Numbered from the stretch's first letter, positions 1 to 6,992 are shown. The stretch: 13,352 nucleotides of DNA from CAYMLQ01 sp964390795 (GCA_964390795.1 CAYMLQ010000137.1:1-13352); one strand, 5' to 3'. Numbers and translations are program-made. The notes: generated from the sequence alone by a model not told the origin.

Positions 1-27
1 CCGCCTGCGGACAGGGAGTGCGAAGCG

Positions 28-110
28 GGTAGGGCGAACCGTCCCGGTGAGCCGTGCGAACGCGTGTCGCGACTTTGCCCGGCGGCTCGGCGGGGACGCC
101 TCGCCCTACC
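28..110. repeat. Pair of REP-like half-elements in inverted orientation
   Basis: Positions 28-54 begin GGTAGGGCGA and end GAGCCG; positions 83-110 begin CGGCTC and end CGCCCTACC. They are imperfect reverse complements separated by 28 bp. Each matches an arm of the element at 7209-7298. Bases 1-9 (CCGCCTGCGG followed by ACAGGG) resemble the loop of that element, so the window probably opens inside another copy. Polarity is reversed relative to 7209-7298: here the GAGCCG ends face inward. No coding function is seen. Confidence 0.7.
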
Positions 111-210
111 GCCTGCGGTCAACGTGTTTCGTGTTTGCATGTCGGTTTTCACGCGCTTTTGCTGGTGGGCAACTCGTTGCCGACCGCGTTCCTCCCTTAC
201 GCAAAGCAAT

Positions 211-224
211 CATGTCAATAAGAC
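211..224. repeat. 14-bp direct repeat, left copy (partner 785-798)
   Basis: CATGTCAATAAGAC occurs here and again, unchanged, at 785-798, 574 bp apart. The right copy is part of an inverted repeat before the kinase gene; this copy has no such partner arm. The two copies bracket the small minus-strand ORF and the G10 tract. They could be shared regulator sites or the scars of an insertion; the sequence does not decide. Confidence 0.5.
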
Positions 225-269
225 GAAGTACTTATATCACGTGGATTCCGGACGGTCAACGGCAAGAAG

Positions 270-293
270 CGTGATTAATACCGTGATTAATAA
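270..293. repeat. 12-bp tandem repeat, two copies
   Basis: The unit CGTGATTAATA plus one variable base occurs at 270-281 and 282-293. It is AT-rich inside a GC-rich background. No gene starts nearby on either strand, so a role is not evident. Confidence 0.6.
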
Positions 294-403
294 CTCCGTG
301 CGCTCCGTACCTTTGTGAGAAATGAACAACTGGGTTTATTTACTTGATCTTGTGCTTCCAGAGCATCGAGGGATCGACCGTCTGGCCCCAGTTGAAGGTC
401 ACG

Positions 404-413
404 CCCCCCCCCC
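404..413. other. Homopolymer tract, ten C (G10 on the minus strand)
   Basis: Ten consecutive C sit just after the stop (minus-strand sense) of the small ORF at 419-607. The neighbouring minus-strand frame is open through the tract and ends at 340 with residues GVTFNWGQTVDPSMLWKHKIK-like in composition. A length change in such a tract shifts frame, which is the usual basis of phase variation, but here the tract lies past the first ORF's stop, so decay is equally likely. Confidence 0.6.
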
Positions 414-418
414 TGCCC

Positions 419-607
419 CTACCATCCTCTGGGCCGCGGAATGAAGTGTTCGGCGATACGTTCTTCGGCGTCTCCCAGATCGCGAGGAGTTGAAACGCTG
501 TCATTAATCGTGTTTTCGCGCGGGCTCGAGTCAAAGTTACAGTCGGGAAGCGGTGCAGAGGCGACCCAGCCTGTGACAAGTTTTCTGTAGACGTTCAAGA
601 AATCCAT
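419..607 (-). CDS. Small hypothetical protein, possibly a gene remnant
   Basis: This 62-codon ORF starts at ATG 607 and has a near-perfect ribosome-binding site, AAGGAGG at 623-617, nine bases upstream. That is the strongest Shine-Dalgarno in the window. The protein begins MDFLNVYRKLVTGWVAS and ends HFIPRPRGW; I recognise no family. Directly after its stop lies the G10 tract, and a second minus-strand frame is open through to 340. The two frames may once have been one longer protein broken by frameshift. The alternative is that the ribosome-binding site is a leftover of a gene now lost. It has no operon partner. Confidence 0.35.
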   Translation of the reverse strand: MDFLNVYRKLVTGWVASAPLPDCNFDSSPRENTINDSVSTPRDLGDAEERIAEHFIPRPRGW

Positions 608-684
608 AAACATCAACCTCCTTGTTTGTTCGCACTATATCAGAGCGTCAATCAAGGTGTCTGTCAGACGCAGTGCTGATTTTC

Positions 685-724
685 TTGTAGTCCAGCGCCT
701 ACAAAATGGCGACTTTGTAGGGGC
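685..724. other. Three alternating TTGTAG/CTACAA/TTGTAG arms (hairpin set)
   Basis: TTGTAG at 685-690, CTACAA at 699-704 and TTGTAG at 715-720 mean the middle arm can pair with either neighbour. The second pairing extends to an 11-bp stem with one mismatch (695-705 with 714-724). It lies about 90 bp before the kinase gene. It could be an RNA switch or attenuator, a set of regulator sites, or another dispersed palindromic repeat. Confidence 0.5.
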
Positions 725-775
725 CGCGAAGAATCAGCAGCGAAGAAACATGATGCATCCCGCAGCCGCTTCAGA

Positions 776-809
776 TATGATAAGCATGTCAATAAGACTT
801 AAGGACATG
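776..809 (+). promoter_or_regulatory. Candidate -10 and operator for the two-component genes
   Basis: TATGAT at 776-781 matches five of six bases of a sigma-70 -10 box; no good -35 is visible. Immediately downstream is CATGTC (785-790), 13 bases, then GACATG (804-809), a perfect 6-bp inverted repeat where the transcript start would fall. This position suits a repressor or autoregulator. The link to the downstream response regulator is inference. Confidence 0.35.
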
Positions 810-813
810 CGTG

Positions 814-1977
814 ATGAGTTTGATCTTGCCAACACTTCCTGCGAGTACGGTTATGATTGTCGATGACGAGCCGGACAACCTGAACGTGCTGGAAGCCGCG
901 CTCTCGCAAGCCGGTTATCGCTTAGCCGTCTTCCCGTGCGGAAGGCTGGCGTTTGCGGCCGCTCAGGCTGTGCCCCCCGACCTCGTGTTGCTCGACATCC
1001 GGATGCCTGGCATGGGCGGGTACGACGTCTGCCGCCGCTTCAAGGCTGATGAGCGACTTCACCCGATCCCGATCATCTTCATCAGTGCGCAGTCGGCAGC
1101 GGAAGACATCGCCACGGGCTTTGCCTGCGGAGGTGTGGACTACATTGCCAAGCCTTTCCGTGAAGCGGAGGTGCTGGCTCGCGTGCGCAATCAACTCGCG
1201 CTGCGCGGCGCGTATAGCGAACTGGCCGGACAGTATGAGCAGATCAAGCGGACGCAGGAGGAGCTGCGCGTGGCGAACGGGCGGCTCAACGGCTTGATCG
1301 CCAGCCGAGAGGCAGAGTTGCGTGCGGCCGTTGCTGCGGCGCTGGACGCGAGCGCGGGGGAGTCCCGCCGCATCGGGCAGGAAATCCACGATGGCGTCTG
1401 CCAAGAACTGGTGGGGCTGTTGCGGATGGCGGAGGGGCTGGTGTTGCGGAGCGGAGGGGCGGAGGAGGCCCGGTGCCGGGCGGTGGCGCTGTCCGAGCAG
1501 GCCGGCCATGTGCTCAGGCTGGCGAGGAGCGTTTCGTACGACCTGACCCTGCATGATCTGGAGACGCTCACGCTGTGTGAGGCGCTGGCCGTGTTCGCGC
1601 GGCGTTTCGAGGGCGCGTCGGGCGTGGCGATCGAGCTGAACTGCGGGCTGGCGTGCGGCGCTTTCACTCCGGTTGCGGCTGAGCACGTTTACCGGGTGGT
1701 GCGCGAGGCGGTTGTCAACGCGCTCCGTCACGGAAAGGCGCAGCGCATCTGGATCGACGTCGTCCGCGAGGCGCTTCAGGTGGTTGTGTCGGTAACCAAC
1801 GACGGCTTGCCTTTGCAGAGAGCGGGGGAGTCTTCGCAGGGGCTGGGTCTGCAGCAGATGCGCATGCGGGCCGGCCAACTGGGTGGAATCTTTTCGCTGC
1901 GAACAAACACCTTGGGCCAGACTGTCGCGGAACTGGCGGTGCCGAACGTTACGGGGAGAGCGGCCAATGAGCAGTAA
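814..1977 (+). CDS. Hybrid sensor kinase: N-terminal receiver plus HisKA_3/HATPase_c
   Basis: A 387-residue cytoplasmic kinase of the NarX/DegS/DesK type. Residues 13-130 are a CheY-like receiver with acidic pair D17-D18, phospho-acceptor D61 (in LLDIRMPG) and K113 (in IAKPF). A predicted coiled coil follows (about 133-180). HisKA_3 contains the phospho-histidine H192 (in EIHDGV). HATPase_c has the N box around N302 (REAVVNALRHG), an NDG at 329-331 and a GLGLQQMRMRA lid. There is no membrane segment or other sensor domain, so input probably arrives by phosphorylation of the receiver. ATG 814 is preferred over GTG 811 because AAGG at 801-804 is nine bases away. The stop overlaps the next gene by 11 bp, so the two are co-translated and very likely partners. 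Confidence 0.92.
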   Translation: MSLILPTLPASTVMIVDDEPDNLNVLEAALSQAGYRLAVFPCGRLAFAAAQAVPPDLVLLDIRMPGMGGYDVCRRFKADERLHPIPIIFISAQSAAEDIATGFACGGVDYIAKPFREAEVLARVRNQLALRGAYSELAGQYEQIKRTQEELRVANGRLNGLIASREAELRAAVAAALDASAGESRRIGQEIHDGVCQELVGLLRMAEGLVLRSGGAEEARCRAVALSEQAGHVLRLARSVSYDLTLHDLETLTLCEALAVFARRFEGASGVAIELNCGLACGAFTPVAAEHVYRVVREAVVNALRHGKAQRIWIDVVREALQVVVSVTNDGLPLQRAGESSQGLGLQQMRMRAGQLGGIFSLRTNTLGQTVAELAVPNVTGRAANEQ

Positions 1978-2620
1978 GACGCGGCGACAGGTGTTGCTGG
2001 TGGACGACCATCCGCTGACGCGCAAGGGGCTGTTGGACGCGCTCAACGCAGAACCTGATCTGGAGGTTTGCGGTGAAGCGGACAGTTGGCGTGAGGCGTT
2101 GGGCTTGATCGGAGAGCGGAACCCCGATGTCGTTGTGCTCGACCTGAACCTGAAGGATGGCACCGGCTGGGATCTGCTGAAGCAACTTGAGGTCGATCCA
2201 GCCTCGCCGCCAGTGCTTGTCCTGTCGGTCTGCGACGAGGAAGTCTACGCCTTGCGGCTCTTGCGGTCAGGCGCAAAGGGGTACCTGATGAAGGACACTC
2301 CGATCGGCCGCGTGCTGGAGGCGGTGCGCAAGGTTCTGGGCGGGCATGTTGCGGTCAGCGATGCGATAGCGTCGGGCCTGATTCAGGCGGCAGCCCACGG
2401 CAATGGCCTGCGGCCACAAACGAAGGAGCTCTGCGGGCTGAGTGACCGGGAGCTGCAAGTGCTCGAGTTCTTGCGGCAGGGGCTAGGTAACAGCGCCATC
2501 GCAGAGCGCTTGGGCCGCAGCCAGAAGACCGTTGGCACCTATAAGGCGAGACTCATGGAGAAAATGGGCGTGCGCACGACGCCCGAGCTGCTGGCCCGTG
2601 TTCAGGCAGGAGAGCCGTGA
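1967..2620 (+). CDS. NarL/FixJ-family response regulator
   Basis: This 217-residue DNA-binding regulator has a receiver (about 8-125) with D13-D14, phospho-acceptor D59 (in VVVLDLNL), S87 and K109 (in YLMKDT). The LuxR-type helix-turn-helix runs from about 157 to 212, with LSDRELQVLEFL at its start and SQKTVGTYKARLMEKMG as the recognition region. ATG 1967 follows GGGGAG at 1953-1958 by eight bases and overlaps the kinase stop, so the kinase just upstream is the expected phosphodonor. All receiver catalytic residues are intact. Target genes are unknown; the inverted repeat at 785-809 and the adjacent ABC exporter are candidates by proximity only. Confidence 0.93.
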   Translation: MSSKTRRQVLLVDDHPLTRKGLLDALNAEPDLEVCGEADSWREALGLIGERNPDVVVLDLNLKDGTGWDLLKQLEVDPASPPVLVLSVCDEEVYALRLLRSGAKGYLMKDTPIGRVLEAVRKVLGGHVAVSDAIASGLIQAAAHGNGLRPQTKELCGLSDRELQVLEFLRQGLGNSAIAERLGRSQKTVGTYKARLMEKMGVRTTPELLARVQAGEP

Positions 2621-2630
2621 GTCTGCCTCC

Positions 2631-2660
2631 TTGTCTCCTCTCGCACATCTGTGCTTTAAT
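2631..2660 (+). promoter_or_regulatory. Candidate promoter of the ABC exporter
   Basis: TTGTCT at 2631-2636 and TTTAAT at 2655-2660 are 18 bp apart, and TGC just before TTTAAT makes an extended -10. The transcript would start about 2667, almost at ATG 2671, which would give a leaderless or nearly leaderless message; no ribosome-binding site is seen. A similar TGC-TATCAT box lies before uvrC. Confidence 0.4.
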
Positions 2661-2670
2661 ATGTCCCGCT

Positions 2671-4542
2671 ATGACACGCCGCCTGTCCATCCTGCCCGCC
2701 AGTTTCGCACGGGCCCTGCGCCTCGCCTGGCTGAGCGACCGCCCCCTCGCCCTCAGCCTCGCCGCCCTCACCGTGCTCCAGGCCCTCCTGCCCTTCGGCG
2801 CCCTCCTCGCCCTCAAGCATGCCATCGACGGCGCCACCCGCCTCCTCGCCGTCCTCCAGCTTTCGACCTCCGACCTCCGACCTCCGACCTCCGATCTCCG
2901 ACCTCCGACCTCCGACCTCAGTTCCCTCCTCGACGCCTGCCTCCACAATCCCGAGTTCCGCACCCTCGTGCTCTGGCTCCTCTTCGGCGCGGCCTGCCTC
3001 TTCCTCACCGCCCTCACCCGCCTCCTCGCCGCCTGGGTCTCCGAATTCCACACACTCGCCGTCACCGACCGAGTCTACGACCTGCTCCACGACACGCTGC
3101 TGCGCGCCGACTACGCCTTCTTCGAGAACCCCGACGACCAGAACCTGCTCTACATGGCCCGCGAACAGGCACTCTCCCGGCCCGCCCGCGTGCTCGCCGG
3201 CCTCAGCCAGACCCTCCACAGCCTCGCCGGCCTCGCCGGCGTGCTGCTCATCCTCGCGCGCTTCAGCCCGCTGCTCCCCCTCCTGCTCGCGCTCGCCGCC
3301 CTCCCCGTCCTCTTCTTCAAGCTCGACCGCACCCGCCGCTTCTACGACTGGCGCAAGAACCTCACCCCGCTCGAACGCGAGGCCGCCTACTTCCACTCGG
3401 TCATGACCGACAACGCCGGCGCCAAGGAGATCCGCCTCTACGGCCACGGCGCGTTCTGCCGCACCCGCTTCGCCGCCGCCCGCGCACGGCTCAAGGAGGA
3501 GCGCATCGCCTGGCGCCGCTACGTCCTCACCCGCGAGGCCGCCGGACTGCTCATCGGCCTGCTGGCCACCGGCGCCATCCTGCTCTGGATGACCGGACGC
3601 CTGCTCGGCGGCGCCATCACCGTCGGCGCACTCGTGCTCTGCGTCCAGACCGTCCAGCGCGGCCAAACCGCCATCACCGCCCTCCTCACCGCCGTGGCCG
3701 CCCTTTTCGAGGACGCCCTCTTCCTCCAGAGCTTCGAGGAACTCCTGCGCCAGCCCTGCACCCTCGCCAAGCCCGCAAGCCCCCGGCCCGTCCCCGACCC
3801 GATCACGCGCGGCATCACCTTCGAGAATGTCTCCTTCTCCTACCCCGGCGCGGCCCGCCCCGCCCTCCACGATCTCTCCTTCACCCTCCGCCCCGGCGAG
3901 CGTGTCGTGCTCGCGGGCTCGAATGGCTCGGGCAAGTCCACCCTCGTCAAGCTCCTCTGCCGCCTCTACGACCCCGCCGCCGGCCGCATCCTCGTGGACG
4001 GCACCGACCTGCGCGACCTCGACCCCGCCGCCTGGCGCGCGCGCATCGGCGCTCTCTTCCAGGACTTCAACCACTACCAGCTCACTGCCGCCGAGAACAT
4101 CCGGATCGGCCACCCGCAGACCCCGCCCGACGCCCCCGCCCTCGGCCAGGCCGCCGCCGACGCCGGCATGGGCCCGATGTTGGCCGCCTGGCCCCAGGGT
4201 CTCCAGACCCTCCTCGGCCGCTGGCTCCACGACGGCACCGAGCCCAGCATCGGCCAGTGGCAGAAGATCGCCCTGGCCCGCGCCTTCCTCCGCCCCGCCC
4301 TGCTCTACGTCCTCGACGAGCCCACCAGCGCCCTCGACGGCGCGTCCCAGCGCGAGACCCTCGCGACCATCGCCCGCCTCAGCCAGGGCAAGATCGCCCT
4401 CTTCGCCAGCCACCGCCACCTCACCCCCGGCATGGCCGACCGCGTGCTCCTGCTCGACGGTGGCACCCTCGCCGCCGACGCCAGCCCCGCCGCCCTCGCC
4501 GCTGACCCGCGCTACCAAGCGCTTTTCGAAACCCACACGTAA
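2671..4542 (+). CDS. ABC exporter, fused membrane and ATP-binding domains
   Basis: A 623-residue half-transporter of the type I exporter kind, expected to work as a dimer in the inner membrane. The substrate is not evident. Hydrophobic segments lie near 25-48, 95-122, 165-200 (probably two) and 290-330. The nucleotide-binding domain has Walker A GSNGSGKST (K422), Q-loop Q464, signature PSIGQ near 526-529 in place of LSGGQ, Walker B LLYVLDEP with D549 and E550, and switch histidine H581. Residues 65-84 are a repeat (LRPPTSD units) encoded by the heptamer array at 2864-2919, in the loop after the first membrane segment. ATG 2671 is chosen because the exporter fold begins there and a promoter lies just upstream; GTG 2617, overlapping the regulator's stop, would add 18 residues. 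Codons end almost always in C or G. Confidence 0.9.
   Translation: MTRRLSILPASFARALRLAWLSDRPLALSLAALTVLQALLPFGALLALKHAIDGATRLLAVLQLSTSDLRPPTSDLRPPTSDLSSLLDACLHNPEFRTLVLWLLFGAACLFLTALTRLLAAWVSEFHTLAVTDRVYDLLHDTLLRADYAFFENPDDQNLLYMAREQALSRPARVLAGLSQTLHSLAGLAGVLLILARFSPLLPLLLALAALPVLFFKLDRTRRFYDWRKNLTPLEREAAYFHSVMTDNAGAKEIRLYGHGAFCRTRFAAARARLKEERIAWRRYVLTREAAGLLIGLLATGAILLWMTGRLLGGAITVGALVLCVQTVQRGQTAITALLTAVAALFEDALFLQSFEELLRQPCTLAKPASPRPVPDPITRGITFENVSFSYPGAARPALHDLSFTLRPGERVVLAGSNGSGKSTLVKLLCRLYDPAAGRILVDGTDLRDLDPAAWRARIGALFQDFNHYQLTAAENIRIGHPQTPPDAPALGQAAADAGMGPMLAAWPQGLQTLLGRWLHDGTEPSIGQWQKIALARAFLRPALLYVLDEPTSALDGASQRETLATIARLSQGKIALFASHRHLTPGMADRVLLLDGGTLAADASPAALAADPRYQALFETHT
2864..2919 (+). 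repeat. Eight tandem CGACCTC heptamers within the ABC exporter gene
   Basis: Eight contiguous 7-bp units fill 2864-2919; unit 5 has one change (C to T at 2895). Because three units equal 21 bases, the array encodes a 7-residue periodic peptide (LRPPTSD) in frame. It falls in the predicted extracytoplasmic loop after the first membrane segment, a position that tolerates insertion. Gain or loss of one or two units would shift the frame. Confidence 0.9.
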
Positions 4543-4775
4543 GGGCACGGCACCCAACAGTCCCTGGCCCGCAGTGACGGATGCGGAGCAAGGCCAGTCG
4601 CCCGGTGCCCTCGCTTGGCTCAACGCGGCCAGTAACGTGCTGGCCGTCACGTCGGTCTTCTGCGGGATGCCGACGAACATTCCCCTTGTTTGCGCTGGCA
4701 GCACGTGGGTGCCCGTGCGCCCCGTCGATTTCCGTCGCCAGACACGCCTCCTGGCGGAGGCGCTGTCGGCTGCCC
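4543..4775. other. Stretch without a recognised gene after the ABC exporter
   Basis: No start with a ribosome-binding site is visible here. The plus-strand frame of the downstream ATPase is open throughout and reads like protein around 4640-4790 (for example VFCGMPTNIPLVCAGSTW), but I recognise no family. It could be a decayed gene fragment. No clear terminator hairpin was found. Confidence 0.4.
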
Positions 4776-4825
4776 TTGACACGATGGCAGATTGTACACT
4801 TATAAAATTATTCTTTACAATTGTA
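4776..4825 (+). promoter_or_regulatory. Promoter and palindromic operator of the ATPase gene
   Basis: A perfect -35 TTGACA (4776-4781) and TATAAA (4801-4806) are separated by 19 bp; reading TTATAA at 4800 gives 18. The predicted start is near 4813, followed at once by the 10-bp perfect palindrome TACAATTGTA (4816-4825). The segment is sharply AT-rich compared with its surroundings. The palindrome could bind a repressor. Confidence 0.5.
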
Positions 4826-4849
4826 CGCCAATTGGGCACTCTTTCGCGC

Positions 4850-6013
4850 ATGGTCAAACGAGTTATCATGAAAGAAGTGCAGGTGTGTGCATGCGAATTC
4901 CCCGTGCTCACCATCTTCGGTCCGAGGCAGTCCGGGAAATCAACCTTAGCTGAACTGTGCTTTCCTGACAAACCCCGCCTCTCTTTCGAAGACCCCGACG
5001 TCCGGGAGCAAGCGGAGGAAGATCCGCGAGGACTCTTGAACAGCCTTCAGAAGGGCGCGATTCTGGATGAGATCCAGAGGGCGCCCAACATCCTCTCCTA
5101 TTTGCAGGGCATGGTCGATGCGAAGGGCACCCCGGGCCGGTTCATCCTGACGGGAAGCCATCAGCCCTCCTTACGCGAGGCCGTCACACAATCGCTGGCG
5201 GGACGCACGGCCGTTCTGACCTTGCTGCCGTTCTGCTTAGCAGAAATGACGTCTTATCGGAAGACATGGGACGCCTTCGATCTCATTGTGTCAGGCTTTT
5301 ACCCTCGCCTTCATAAACAGAAGATCCGCCCCGCCTCATTTTTCAGCGCGTATGTGCAGACCTATCTGGAGCGCGATGTCCGCATGATGGTCAATGTCCG
5401 CGACTTGCGCCAGTTTCAACAGGTCATGACTCTCCTTGCCGGACGTGTGGGGCAATTGATCAATTATACGTCCTTGGCCAATGATACTGGGGTTTCAGTT
5501 CCAACGATCCGTTCCTGGGTTTCGGTGTTGGAGGCGTCTCACATTCTGCTGCTGTTGCCGCCCTATTCTGAAAACATCACCAAGCGCGTCGTCAAGCCGT
5601 CCAAGATCTATTTCACTGATCCGGGTTTAGCCGCATGGCTGGCCGGGGTAAGGACTGTGGAGGAGGCCTCAAATGGAATTATGCGCGGAGGCCTCTATGA
5701 GAATCTAGTGATTGTCGAACTTTTCAAACAACTGTTAAACGAGGGAGAAACGCCTCATTTCTTTTTCTATCGTGACAATCACGGAAACGAGACGGATCTG
5801 ATCATCAAGCACAACCGCAAGGTGATACCCGTTGAGATCAAATCGTCAGAAACGTTCCACACCGACTTCCATAAAGGCATCAGCTACTTCCGCAAACTGG
5901 TGCCGTCCGCCGCTCCCGGCTATATTCTGTACAATGGCGAGCGAGAGACGAGTATCCACGACACGCGTGTTTTGAACCTCTTGCACACCGCACAGGGCGA
6001 GGTGTTCAAGTAA
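4850..6013 (+). CDS. AAA ATPase with DUF4143 domain
   Basis: A 387-residue protein of the widespread AAA_14/DUF4143 family. Walker A is GPRQSGKST at 24-32 (K30) and Walker B is ILDEIQR with D73-E74. A winged-helix-like segment lies around 200-250 (YTSLANDTGVSVPTIRSWV). The C-terminal part carries a PD-(D/E)XK nuclease-like motif, with D316 in NETDLII and E329/K331 in PVEIKSS. The biochemical role of this family is not established; it is often strain-variable. ATG 4850 fits the usual MVKR-type start; ATG 4868 is possible, and neither has a clear ribosome-binding site. GC content and codon use are lower than in the ABC exporter and uvrC, which suggests lateral acquisition. It appears monocistronic. 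Confidence 0.88.
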   Translation: MVKRVIMKEVQVCACEFPVLTIFGPRQSGKSTLAELCFPDKPRLSFEDPDVREQAEEDPRGLLNSLQKGAILDEIQRAPNILSYLQGMVDAKGTPGRFILTGSHQPSLREAVTQSLAGRTAVLTLLPFCLAEMTSYRKTWDAFDLIVSGFYPRLHKQKIRPASFFSAYVQTYLERDVRMMVNVRDLRQFQQVMTLLAGRVGQLINYTSLANDTGVSVPTIRSWVSVLEASHILLLLPPYSENITKRVVKPSKIYFTDPGLAAWLAGVRTVEEASNGIMRGGLYENLVIVELFKQLLNEGETPHFFFYRDNHGNETDLIIKHNRKVIPVEIKSSETFHTDFHKGISYFRKLVPSAAPGYILYNGERETSIHDTRVLNLLHTAQGEVFK

Positions 6014-6306
6014 CGACCTCTGCATCGCCTCCTCAGTGATCGAGCAAACCTCCACGCTCACCACCTCGGCGTTCGACTTCTCTTCCCATCTCCACTTGAG
6101 AGTTGAGAGTTGAGCGTTGAGAGTTGAGCGTTCCCACTCTTCTCCATCCCTCTTCGCCCTCAGCGGCCTGCCCCTTCCCGTCTTCCTTGGAACTTGAACT
6201 CGCGGGAGAGCCCGCTCTTCTTCACACCTTGTGAGATCGACAACGTCTCTTTCTGATGCCCTTGTGGTGTTCGCACATCAACTAGGAAGACCTCCCATTC
6301 CACAGT
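6014..6306. other. Convergent intergenic region
   Basis: This gap separates the ATPase gene (plus) from the minus-strand DUF mini-operon. It holds heptamer array 1 (6095-6129) and a short GCGGG/CCCGC hairpin (6202-6215) followed by TCTTCTTC, a weak terminator candidate at best. Nothing coding is supported. Confidence 0.5.
6095..6129 (+). repeat. Heptamer array 1, five units of (C/G)TTGAG(A/C)
   Basis: Five contiguous 7-bp units: CTTGAGA, GTTGAGA, GTTGAGC, GTTGAGA, GTTGAGC, followed by GTTC. It lies in the gap between convergent genes. It shares unit consensus, copy number, first unit (CTTGA) and last unit (GTTGAGC) with arrays at 7489-7523 and 9040-9074. Confidence 0.9.
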
Positions 6307-6399
6307 TCATGAAGTGTGAAATCTAGTGACGGGCAGGACGTATATACTGCGGTTTTCAGGATGGATCGGGATATCCGGTCGATACCCTAATTCTTCCAT
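6307..6399 (-). CDS. Tiny ORF coupled to the DUF2442 gene
   Basis: Thirty residues, MEELGYRPDIPIHPENRSIY then VLPVTRFHTS. Its ATG (6399-6397) shares a base with the DUF2442 stop (TAATG), the arrangement of translational coupling. There is no separate ribosome-binding site. It may be a real small protein, or the old C-terminus of a longer protein after a frameshift, since the same frame remains open and protein-like upstream. I recognise no family. Confidence 0.3.
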   Translation of the reverse strand: MEELGYRPDIPIHPENRSIYVLPVTRFHTS

Positions 6400-6710
6400 T
6401 AATCGTTCGAGGTGCGTCCTGATCCGTACTCGCCCCGCGACTCTGCGACCTTGCGAGCCGGCTCCCTCTGCAGAGTATCCCCGATTTCGTACAAGAACTC
6501 GGGCGCGAAGTCTGCGCCGTTCGGCCATTCAATCGTTCCTGTTTCGCAATTCACGGCCACTTTTCCAAAGATTTCGCGATTCTGCAGCGGCTCAAACACC
6601 CGACCGGATAACTCGCACGCGAGGTCGACACACTTCACAACCCCATCGTCAAACGTGACGATCAGGCGGTATTCACCCGCGTACTCAACTTCACTCACAT
6701 GTATAAACAC
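6399..6710 (-). CDS. DUF2442 domain protein
   Basis: A 103-residue protein matching DUF2442: VSEVEYAGEYRLIVTFDDG near the start, a CVDLACEL segment, then the diagnostic TIEWPNGADFAPEFLYEIG (about 60-80). The last 25 residues lie beyond the usual family end. GTG 6710 is chosen because AGGAG lies eight bases upstream; GTG 6701 is an alternative. It starts 11 bp after the DUF4160 stop, so both are on one transcript. DUF4160 and DUF2442 genes are commonly neighbours and are suspected of acting as a toxin-antitoxin-like pair, but no activity is established. Confidence 0.85.
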   Translation of the reverse strand: MFIHVSEVEYAGEYRLIVTFDDGVVKCVDLACELSGRVFEPLQNREIFGKVAVNCETGTIEWPNGADFAPEFLYEIGDTLQREPARKVAESRGEYGSGRTSND

Positions 6711-6721
6711 GACAGTGTCTC

Positions 6722-6979
6722 CTACTCTAAAGGTGCAATGGGCTCCAACGGCTCCTTCCGAAGCGCCCGCTGCCAATCCTCACGCAGTTCCTCCCGATGC
6801 TCTTCGTACCATTCCAAGACAAGCCGCAGCGCCCTCTTCGACATCCTGCCCGTCACGATGCCTGTCTCGATCTCCACCGTGATTTCCTGATCTCCGTACA
6901 AAGCGTGAAAATGCGCGGGCTCGTGATCCCGGTGAAGCATCGCAATCACAATCCCAAAGAATCTGCAAAGCTCAGGCAT
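6722..6979 (-). CDS. DUF4160 domain protein
   Basis: An 85-residue protein beginning MPELCRFFGIVIAMLHRDHE with the family's hallmark PAHFHALYGDQEITVEI around 21-38, and a C-terminal helix (LRLVLEWYEEHREELREDW). AAGG lies eight bases before ATG 6979. It is followed after 11 bp by DUF2442 and preceded after 13 bp by a 40-codon ORF. Small size, histidine-rich core and the paired partner suggest a two-protein module; toxin or antitoxin identity is inference. Confidence 0.85.
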   Translation of the reverse strand: MPELCRFFGIVIAMLHRDHEPAHFHALYGDQEITVEIETGIVTGRMSKRALRLVLEWYEEHREELREDWQRALRKEPLEPIAPLE

Positions 6980-6992
6980 GGTTTTCACCTTT

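Noticed and set aside
657..866. Short plus-strand ORF before the kinase
   Set aside because: It runs through the hairpin set and into the kinase gene in another frame, has no ribosome-binding site and no protein-like pattern.
922..2163. Minus-strand open frame (413 codons) over the two-component genes
   Set aside because: It crosses two genes with clear catalytic motifs and resembles no family.
2656..4971. Long minus-strand open frame (771 codons) opposite the ABC exporter
   Set aside because: It is the antisense shadow of a gene whose third positions are nearly all C or G. Its product is low-complexity Gly/Glu/Ala and the plus strand has every ABC motif.
6202..6220. Rho-independent terminator after the ATPase gene
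   Set aside because: The stem is only five base pairs and the tail is TCTTCTTC, not a T run; the hairpin is also about 190 bp past the stop.
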